From: Clostridiales bacterium
GTDB lineage: Bacteria; Bacillota; Clostridia; Saccharofermentanales; Saccharofermentanaceae
Direction of reading: 5' to 3'
Assembly: GCA_017527865.1 (NCBI GenBank)
Contig: JAFXPN010000017.1
Location: forward strand, 1-42,857
Length of the DNA stretch: 42,857 bases
The number at the start of each line of letters is the position of its first letter. The stretch's first letter is position 1. The translations under genes were made by a program, and so were the position numbers. Under the pieces are notes generated by a model. It did no database searches, was not told the DNA's origin, and saw only the letters and a program-made list of their open reading frames with translations. Positions 37,397-42,857 of this stretch are shown here, in pieces.

Positions 37397-38695
37397 ATGA
37401 GAAATGCATTAAGACTGATAATTGTAATGGCAGTTGTTCTGATGGCTATAGGCTTCTGCGGCTGCAGTAGCCAGGAAGAGGGCAATAAATACGGAATACA
37501 TAACTATACGATAGTCTATTGTAGTGACGGTAAAGTCGAGTATCAGAATTACGGCCCCGGCACAACCGAGCAAACCGTATATGAGCTTGCTTCCAACGGC
37601 AAGACGGTGGCAGCCGTAGTAGCTTTAAGAATGGTTGATGAAGGCCTCCTGTCACTTGATGAGCAGATCTATCCGTATCTTGATGCCGGGCTTCTTACAG
37701 ACGATCCGAGGCTTATGGAGATTACTTTGGAAGAACTCCTGTGCCATACTGCAGGTTTTTCCCCGAGCTATGAACTCGGAGTAGATAAAAAGCTCTACAG
37801 TAATCCTGGTGAGAAATTCCGTTACTCAGGCGTAGGTTATATCTATCTGCAAAGCGTAATAGAGAATGCAAGCGGGATGACCTTGGACCAGGCGGCATCG
37901 AAATATGTGTTTGATCCCATGGGAATGGAGCACAGCACTTTCGAGAGTGCGGATACGATTACGCCTTACATGAATCTCAGTAATGCAGTTTTGTATTCCA
38001 TGCTGGTGTTTGTTTTGTCTTTCATCGTGCTTTTGGTAATTGTCTCTATAATCGGGAAAGTCACGAAGCATAAACTGTATTCATTCAAGGCAGGCTATGC
38101 GGGAAGCTATATTGCCGCAGGTGTTATAAATGCTGTATTCCTGCTGTTCTTCTTCGTATCCAAGGTGTTCGTACTGTTCCTGATCATTTTTGCCGTGATG
38201 GGATCAGTTCTGCTGCTTACAATAAAGAAAACGAAACTATTTGTTGCAAGCGTACCCGTCATTATAGTAGTGACATTCATTGTCGGATTTACATTGCCGG
38301 TTAGCATTCCTGTGAACCGTGACGTGATCGCAAAAGAAGCAAACTGCGCTTACACATTCAGATCCACTCCGGAAGATATGACATTGTTCTGCAACGGACT
38401 TATGGAGAGTTATGACAATCCTAACGATACCTGCAGACAGATGTTTGCACCTGCCGTAAATATTGATGCTAATAATATGTGGGGTCTTGGAATTGCAATT
38501 GAATCAGATGCAGAAGGTGCAACCACATACTGGCATTCGGGAATCAATCCGGGATTCCAGAGTTTGTATGTTCTTTGTCCGGAAGAGAACAAGTATGTTG
38601 TAGTTCTCACAAACAGTGATAACGGTTTGGACTTTGCGATAGAGACTGCAAGCGCATTTCTGGGATTCGAAGGGACATGGCAGATTAAGCGATAA
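37397..38695 (+). CDS. Beta-lactamase-family serine hydrolase split by four membrane helices
   Basis: 432 residues. Signal peptide with lipobox-like FCGC (Cys about 23). The N-terminal catalytic half has VYELASNGKTVAAVVALRM (Ser66-x-x-Lys69 nucleophile motif), LLCHTAGFSPSY and FRYSGVGYIYL (Tyr143-Ser-Gly, in place of Tyr-x-Asn). Residues about 195-305 hold four membrane helices. The second half resumes with FRSTPEDMTLFCNGLM, MWGLGIAIE and YWHSGINPGFQS (His-Ser-Gly, KTG equivalent). Class C/DD-peptidase-like fold interrupted by a membrane block of even number, so both halves lie outside. Could cut a D-amino-acid peptide, ester or antibiotic. Regulated by the adjacent TetR. Base composition looks more A/T-rich than the left part of the window. 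Confidence 0.82.
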   Translation: MRNALRLIIVMAVVLMAIGFCGCSSQEEGNKYGIHNYTIVYCSDGKVEYQNYGPGTTEQTVYELASNGKTVAAVVALRMVDEGLLSLDEQIYPYLDAGLLTDDPRLMEITLEELLCHTAGFSPSYELGVDKKLYSNPGEKFRYSGVGYIYLQSVIENASGMTLDQAASKYVFDPMGMEHSTFESADTITPYMNLSNAVLYSMLVFVLSFIVLLVIVSIIGKVTKHKLYSFKAGYAGSYIAAGVINAVFLLFFFVSKVFVLFLIIFAVMGSVLLLTIKKTKLFVASVPVIIVVTFIVGFTLPVSIPVNRDVIAKEANCAYTFRSTPEDMTLFCNGLMESYDNPNDTCRQMFAPAVNIDANNMWGLGIAIESDAEGATTYWHSGINPGFQSLYVLCPEENKYVVVLTNSDNGLDFAIETASAFLGFEGTWQIKR

Positions 38696-38760
38696 CCATG
38701 ACGATTTATTATTCAATATCTCACTTTGCTTCACTTGAGTCCATACAGCAACGGTTATGT

Positions 38761-39477
38761 TTATTCAATAGTAAAGTACGCGTAGCAGACAGTGTCGGTT
38801 CCGCATGCTATCCTGTACTCGCCGTCTTCAAGATCGCCATAAGGAGTAAGATCGTAAGACAAGGTAGAACTCATATTTGGACCTATCTCGTGTGCAATGT
38901 CTCTCACTGTAACAGGCCTGTCCGGAGGCAGCAAACACCAAATCCCACCATCGAGTTTTTCTATACGGTAGTATTCACTGTAAACCCACTGCTCCTGCGT
39001 GTTATTTGTGAAGCTGACGGTCAGTGGATCAAGCGTAACAAAGCTAGCTTCTATGCCTTCGACTTCTTCGAGATCTGAAGTTGGGATAAGTGTTCTCTCG
39101 TCGGTTAATCTAAATCTCATTTCAAATGAATCAGAATCTTCAGGCGTGATGATCAGTTCTTCATTAGTTATTTCAGCAAGCATGCATTCATCCGTGTCCT
39201 GATAACTTATACGGAATGTTCTGTCACCTGTTGGTTGGGCTTTTCCGGAGTGCATTTTTCCATAGATATAAAAGATTACATTAAGAGTATCATCACAAAA
39301 GAAACGCGGTGTATTAAGATCGGTCAAATCCGCAGAACTCGTTTCACCATCTACAGTAAATGAGGTTAATACCCAATTGTCATTCAGATAAACTTCATTC
39401 TTTGAACAGGAAGAAAATGCAAAAGCCATTGTAAAAATGACAACAAAAACTAGAATTCCAGAACGCACCTTATTCAT
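38761..39477 (-). CDS. Lipoprotein with C-terminal Ig-like domain
   Basis: 238 residues. Signal peptide with lipobox FSSC, then a domain of about 110 residues (NDNWVLTSFTVDGETSSADLTD, TFRISYQDTDECMLAEI) that reads like a lipocalin-type or META-like barrel, which I cannot confirm. The last 90 residues (VSFTNNTQEQWVYSEYYRIEKLDGGIWCLLPP ... YGDLEDGEYRIACG) match the bacterial Ig-like domain of the Big_14 type. GGGGG precedes the ATG. Converges on the serine hydrolase gene. Function unknown; more A/T-rich than its neighbours to the left. Confidence 0.78.
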   Translation of the reverse strand: MNKVRSGILVFVVIFTMAFAFSSCSKNEVYLNDNWVLTSFTVDGETSSADLTDLNTPRFFCDDTLNVIFYIYGKMHSGKAQPTGDRTFRISYQDTDECMLAEITNEELIITPEDSDSFEMRFRLTDERTLIPTSDLEEVEGIEASFVTLDPLTVSFTNNTQEQWVYSEYYRIEKLDGGIWCLLPPDRPVTVRDIAHEIGPNMSSTLSYDLTPYGDLEDGEYRIACGTDTVCYAYFTIE

Positions 39478-39743
39478 ATCAATCCCCCGATGTCTGCTGC
39501 GTATTCCAAAGGAAATTTAACTACAGTCATAATTATATAGTTATGAAATTGCCAAGCATTTCTGAATAGCACTCGCACTACTACAGATACTCATAAAATC
39601 CATCGTTATACTCCGTTTTTTACAATCTCCCTGTATTCATTTCCTCCCAACAAAGAAACACCTCCCGAAGCGTCACGACAGCAGAACGCGAATAACCGCG
39701 GACTGCTTCAAAGTCATTTATATCGGCAGTCTGATGTTATTTG
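39478..39743. other. Intergenic region without a supported gene
   Basis: 266 bases between the Ig-like lipoprotein and SGNH hydrolase genes. A minus-strand open stretch of about 38 codons (reading DFEAVRGYSRSAVV in part) has no start codon or ribosome binding site. No terminator, repeat or RNA is evident. Confidence 0.5.
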
Positions 39744-40394
39744 TCATGCGATCTCATTCTCCGTTATAAACTTCGCTAGCGTCTGCCCGAGTTTTATCTG
39801 ATCATCGGGATCCAAATGACATCCGTCTGCATCGGAAGCCTTAACGTACTTAGACGCATCAACGAACGATGTACTGTACATGCCGGCCAGCTTCTCATAC
39901 CATCCGGCAAGCTCCGACGACACCTTACATGCATTCTCATAGCCGAAGCTGTCGCCCAGCCACGAATCCTTTATCGCATCCGATATAAGCGGCGGTGACA
40001 CAAGTATTATCTTAAAACTGTTCTGACATCTGAACTCGTTATAGGCCTTGATCTTCTCTAACATGATCTGCATCTCGCCTGCGATGTCCATAGATGAATA
40101 AGAGAACTTACGCTTGCAGTCATTCGAGCCTAACATGATTATCACTATATCAAGAGGAGTATGTGTCTCAAGGCAGGGACCGATATATTTAAGTCCGTTC
40201 TTCTCTCCTTCTGAAGGATCATCAGTCGCTATCGTGCGTCCGTTCTGACCTTCCTCGATGATCTCATAATCATCGCCTAAGATCTTGCCCATCACACGCG
40301 GCCATCTATTATCTTCATCAAACCTTATTCTGTTAACAGGATCAAATCCCCAGGTCAGCGAATCTCCAAAACACAGAACTCTCTTCTTAGCCAT
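39744..40394 (-). CDS. SGNH/GDSL arylesterase-like hydrolase
   Basis: 216 residues, no signal peptide, so cytoplasmic. Full SGNH set: VLCFGDSLTWGFDP (Ser), EEGQNGRTIATDDP (Gly block II), IIMLGSNDCKRKF (Asn), and CHLDPDDQIKLG (Asp-His-like block V reading DADGCHLD). Closest in wording to TesA-like and arylesterase SGNH enzymes that deacylate small esters. GAGGTG precedes the ATG. It follows the XRE/DUF5680 gene by 21 bases and may be under its control. Confidence 0.9.
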   Translation of the reverse strand: MAKKRVLCFGDSLTWGFDPVNRIRFDEDNRWPRVMGKILGDDYEIIEEGQNGRTIATDDPSEGEKNGLKYIGPCLETHTPLDIVIIMLGSNDCKRKFSYSSMDIAGEMQIMLEKIKAYNEFRCQNSFKIILVSPPLISDAIKDSWLGDSFGYENACKVSSELAGWYEKLAGMYSTSFVDASKYVKASDADGCHLDPDDQIKLGQTLAKFITENEIA

Positions 40395-40415
40395 AGTTCA
40401 ACACCTCTTCAGATG

Positions 40416-41087
40416 TCATTTTACCATTCCGCCGTGGAACACACATTCATAGACTTTGATATCGCCCTGATATATCTCCTCATATCCCTGAAACCATGTA
40501 AAATCACCGGTCACATTACACTTATAAAGATACTCGCCGGACTGATAGAATTCAGGGCCGCGGTAAGGCATCTTCTCATCTGCGGCACGCAGAGCCTCCT
40601 TAAGGAAATTCCCGCTGAATCCGTCACTTAATACACGGCCCATATAGTTCATTGCATAGACCGTCACGCCATCCTTCCAGACCGCCTCTTCACCCGCGAA
40701 CTTCTCGCCTCCGACGTAAGTGTCGTGATACATAAACTTGCCGTTCTCGTAGCGGAAGTCATGCGATTCGGGACGGGTGGGATCCACTTCATTCTTAAAT
40801 GCAGCATACGTATTCACATTCGCTTCAAGCCTGAACGCGATGAGCTCATCAAGATCTGTATCCGGTGCAGCCTTAATACTCACTGCGCAGTCCTGATCTT
40901 TGACCAGATAATCAACACTTACATTAAGAAGATTGCTTATCTCGATGAGATTGCCGATATCAGGATATACCTGCCCTGATTCCCACTTCGCAACTGCCTG
41001 CCTCGAGACATTAAGCCTCTCGGCGAGGGCCTCCTGGGTAAAGCCTTTGTTCTTGCGCAGCACCTGTAGTTTTTCTGAGAAAATCAT
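40416..41087 (-). CDS. XRE-family regulator with DUF5680 domain
   Basis: 223 residues. HTH_3 domain at 5-60 (LQVLRKNKGFTQEALAERLNVSRQAVAKWESGQVYPDIGNLIEISNLLNVSVDYLV). The C-terminal part, LDELIAFRLEANVNTYAAF ... YENGKFMYHDTYVGGEKFAGEEAVW, ..., MPYRGPEFYQSGEYLYKCNVTGDFTWFQGYEEIY, is the DUF5680 domain, found alone or behind XRE modules in Clostridia; it probably senses a small molecule. GGAGG precedes the ATG. Likely controls itself and the SGNH hydrolase gene just downstream. Confidence 0.9.
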   Translation of the reverse strand: MIFSEKLQVLRKNKGFTQEALAERLNVSRQAVAKWESGQVYPDIGNLIEISNLLNVSVDYLVKDQDCAVSIKAAPDTDLDELIAFRLEANVNTYAAFKNEVDPTRPESHDFRYENGKFMYHDTYVGGEKFAGEEAVWKDGVTVYAMNYMGRVLSDGFSGNFLKEALRAADEKMPYRGPEFYQSGEYLYKCNVTGDFTWFQGYEEIYQGDIKVYECVFHGGMVK

Positions 41088-41167
41088 TTTCGCTCACCTC
41101 CAAGGAAAGTCTACAAAACGAATATCCTGCAGACCACCAATCGCAAGTTGCATTTACGCAACCTGTG

Positions 41168-41491
41168 TTATACCCTGATGAACCCCTGGTCAGAATCGGG
41201 CAGGTCCTCGGAGACATATCTTTCCGCCTTCATGTGAAGGTCATACTTATCACGAAGGGAAGCTATCGTCTGCATCATGGGAGACGCGTGGTGAACGTCA
41301 ATCGCCTCCTGACTTTCCCACGCATCTATGAGCAGGACTGTCTCAGGATCGTTCATTGGGAAGAAATACTCGTAGCGCACATTTCCCCTCTCGGCACGGA
41401 TCTTGTCTGCAGTTCCGCTATTCTCCATCTCCTGAGCAAACTTCTTCGCATTGCCGTTTGTTCCTGTGTAGTAAAGATTAACTGTGATCAT
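41168..41491 (-). CDS. ABM/YgiN-like antibiotic biosynthesis monooxygenase-fold protein
   Basis: 107 residues with a ferredoxin-like dimeric alpha/beta barrel pattern: MITVNLYYTGTNGNAKKFAQEM, VRYEYFFPMNDPETVLLIDAWESQEAIDVHHASPMMQTIASL. This is the YgiN/quinol monooxygenase group, which handles quinols or reactive small molecules. GGGGG precedes the ATG. Single gene, followed by the XRE unit after 80 bases. Confidence 0.85.
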   Translation of the reverse strand: MITVNLYYTGTNGNAKKFAQEMENSGTADKIRAERGNVRYEYFFPMNDPETVLLIDAWESQEAIDVHHASPMMQTIASLRDKYDLHMKAERYVSEDLPDSDQGFIRV

Positions 41492-41526
41492 ATTATTCCC
41501 CCTGTTAATTAATTATATCTTCCATA

Positions 41527-42000
41527 TCACTCCTTCTCGAAGAACACTATGTCCATATTATCGTTTATCTTCTGTGGCTCACCGACTCTTCTGTAGCCCA
41601 TCTTCTCGTAGAGGTGAATGTTGCCTTCTTCCTGCAGTATCGTGTCGAGACTCCAATTGTCTGCGCCGTGTATACGTTCTGTTTCCTTCATAGCAAGCTG
41701 CGCGTAGCCTCTGCCTCTGTACTCCGGCATTATCCACAGGGGCGATATCCTCTTGCGTGTGCCGTCTTCAAGGTCTATCACGCGGATGACGCCGACGTCT
41801 TCACCTTCAGCTTCTATGAAGTAGTAGATCGAGCCCGGCATATCAAACCTCGTTTCGACTTTCTCCACACTTTCAGCTGCAGGGCTCGTATCGTAATCTC
41901 TGTACTTCTCCAGAAGCTCCCGAAAAGCCTCCGTCTGCATCTTCCAGACCTTCCTGATATCTTCGCGCGCGGCTTTTCTTAAAGTAACATCACCACTCAT
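41527..42000 (-). CDS. GNAT-family N-acetyltransferase
   Basis: 157 residues from ATG 42000, which has GAGG five bases upstream; a start six codons earlier lacks one. GNAT fold: VTLRKAAREDIRKVWKMQTEAF, IYYFIEAEGEDVGVIRVID, then the acetyl-CoA loop LWIMPEYRGRGYAQLAMKETER and the C-terminal NIHLYEKMGYRRVGEPQ. Substrate unknown. It follows the DUF5131 gene by 41 bases on the same strand. Confidence 0.9.
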   Translation of the reverse strand: MSGDVTLRKAAREDIRKVWKMQTEAFRELLEKYRDYDTSPAAESVEKVETRFDMPGSIYYFIEAEGEDVGVIRVIDLEDGTRKRISPLWIMPEYRGRGYAQLAMKETERIHGADNWSLDTILQEEGNIHLYEKMGYRRVGEPQKINDNMDIVFFEKE

Positions 42001-42041
42001 AAATGCCTCATAAAGCAAGCAGACTATATAATGTTATTCTA

Positions 42042-42857
42042 TCATGTATTGGCCTTCCATCCTTCACAGTAACCGCAGTTGCTGCAGCCGTTGCAGAGGA
42101 TCTTGAATGCGCACTCATCGCATTTCGCTGCGAAGTGCCGCACATAAAGCTTCTCCTTCGGAACCGAATTCCCGTCCTCATCCTTAAGAACGAACGTCAT
42201 CGGTTTGCCCTGATAAGTCATGCCGGAATGCAGAGCCTGAGACTGCTGAGTCTGCTTGCTCCTTATCCTGTACAGCTTTCCGTCCTTAATGAAATTGGTA
42301 CCGGTCTCCATGTAGCAGAAAGTAATATCACGCGCGACGCACTCCTTCTGTACCGCCGTGACCCAGTCGTAATCGCAGGGTCTGCTGCCGCCGTAATTCT
42401 CACCGCCTAAGGCTACCTGTTCAATCTGACCGCTGTCGAGATATTTACCCAGATCTATGGGCCCCAGAAGAGGCGCCAGATGAAGACCCTTATGCTTAAA
42501 CGGAAGATTAAGAAGTATCGGGATCCTCTCGTCTGCTCTGCTTTGATTCTCGCAGGTTACATTAAGGAAGATGTTATCCCATCCGTCCCCCCAGTCTTCA
42601 GGAAGACACTCTCTGATTCTCTGAGGTCTTTTGGTCAGAAGAAGGAATACAACATCGCTTCGTTTACGCATCATATCCCATGCTTCGCCGCGCCACTCAT
42701 CCGCTTTCTCAAGGAAGAAATCCGAAGTCATGCAGACGCTGATCATCTCGCCGCTTTGAATCTTATAATTACCGCTTCTGTCCCTGGACAGTGGATACTT
42801 AAATCCGGTCTTGGTCTTATAGACATCCGCACCATCCCTGCCTCTCATTCTGTCTAT
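42042..42857 (-). CDS. DUF5131 family protein (Gp37/Gp68-like), 5' end beyond window
   Basis: About 271 residues visible; the frame is open to the window edge, and the missing N-terminus should carry the CxxxCxxC-like start of the family. Visible markers: KTGFKYPLSRDRSGNYKIQSG, MTSDFFLEKADEWRGEAWDMM, FLLLTKRPQRIRECLP, NVTCENQSRADERIPILL, LAPLLGPIDLGKYL and LGGENYGGSRPCDYDWV. The C-terminus has a Cys cluster CDECAFKILCNGCSNCGYC, likely a second metal or Fe-S site. These radical-SAM-like proteins occur in phages and bacteria and have no firm function. Confidence 0.85.
   Translation of the reverse strand: MDRMRGRDGADVYKTKTGFKYPLSRDRSGNYKIQSGEMISVCMTSDFFLEKADEWRGEAWDMMRKRSDVVFLLLTKRPQRIRECLPEDWGDGWDNIFLNVTCENQSRADERIPILLNLPFKHKGLHLAPLLGPIDLGKYLDSGQIEQVALGGENYGGSRPCDYDWVTAVQKECVARDITFCYMETGTNFIKDGKLYRIRSKQTQQSQALHSGMTYQGKPMTFVLKDEDGNSVPKEKLYVRHFAAKCDECAFKILCNGCSNCGYCEGWKANT

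Noticed and set aside
39590..39743. Open minus-strand stretch reading partly DFEAVRGYSRSAVV
   Set aside because: No start codon, no ribosome binding site and less than 40 codons; looks somewhat protein-like but cannot be supported.

Overview
The window comes from a Gram-positive, low-complexity-envelope bacterium of the Bacillota, most likely a gut- or rumen-type member of the Clostridia. The support is direct: strong AGGAGG-type ribosome binding sites, many lipoproteins with lipoboxes and no outer-membrane genes, an rplM-rpsI operon, a tRNA-Gly, a DtxR-type regulator, a PflX-like radical SAM protein and families typical of Clostridia (DUF4214, DUF2304, DUF5680, DUF5131, zinc-ribbon membrane proteins). 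I cannot name the genus from sequence alone.

Layout. 1-1.3 kb (+): a double-glycine leader peptide gene, two stacked terminators and a PD-(D/E)XK (Rpn-like) nuclease. 1.3-6.6 kb (-): a tight six-gene run, dtxR-like regulator, histidyl-tRNA synthetase, DUF4214 lipoprotein, PAP2 phosphatase, DUF819 membrane protein, VanX-like dipeptidase. 6.6-8.5 kb (-): two family-2 glycosyltransferases around a DUF2304 protein. 8.5-9.5 kb (-): rplM-rpsI with its promoter and terminator. 9.5-17.3 kb (-): a seven-gene, largely overlapping operon of two membrane-anchored transglutaminase-like proteins, an adenylation enzyme, a carrier protein, an MBOAT acyltransferase, an SGNH-like protein with Cys where Ser is expected, and a lipoprotein. 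This is the best candidate for an undescribed system: a Dlt-like surface-acylation machine with non-Dlt details. 17.3-31.7 kb: mixed housekeeping and envelope genes (radical SAM, thioredoxin, YdcF-like and SGNH lipoproteins, tRNA-Gly, TerB-like and MutS-like proteins on a symmetric bidirectional promoter, HAD phosphatase, c-di-GMP phosphodiesterase preceded by a 21-codon CxxC ORF, DinB-like, SAP/DUF6434, an NSS transporter).

31.7-42.9 kb is accessory in character: a nest of TGACTC inverted repeats, a second double-glycine leader ORF whose start has been replaced by a palindromic repeat, an orphan DUF2384 antitoxin-like protein, a divergent AraC/MATE pair, gene remnants fused to a GNAT gene, a TetR regulator with a perfect operator controlling a serine hydrolase split by four membrane helices, several small envelope proteins, an XRE/DUF5680 regulator, another GNAT and a DUF5131 gene running off the right edge.

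Functional threads. Envelope chemistry dominates: the acylation operon, VanX-like dipeptidase, PAP2, glycosyltransferases, four SGNH proteins and the TetR-controlled hydrolase all act at or near the cell surface. Several genes without a ribosome binding site have a -10 element ending 6-7 bases before the ATG, which suggests leaderless mRNAs. Family assignments come from motifs read by eye; no database search was run.
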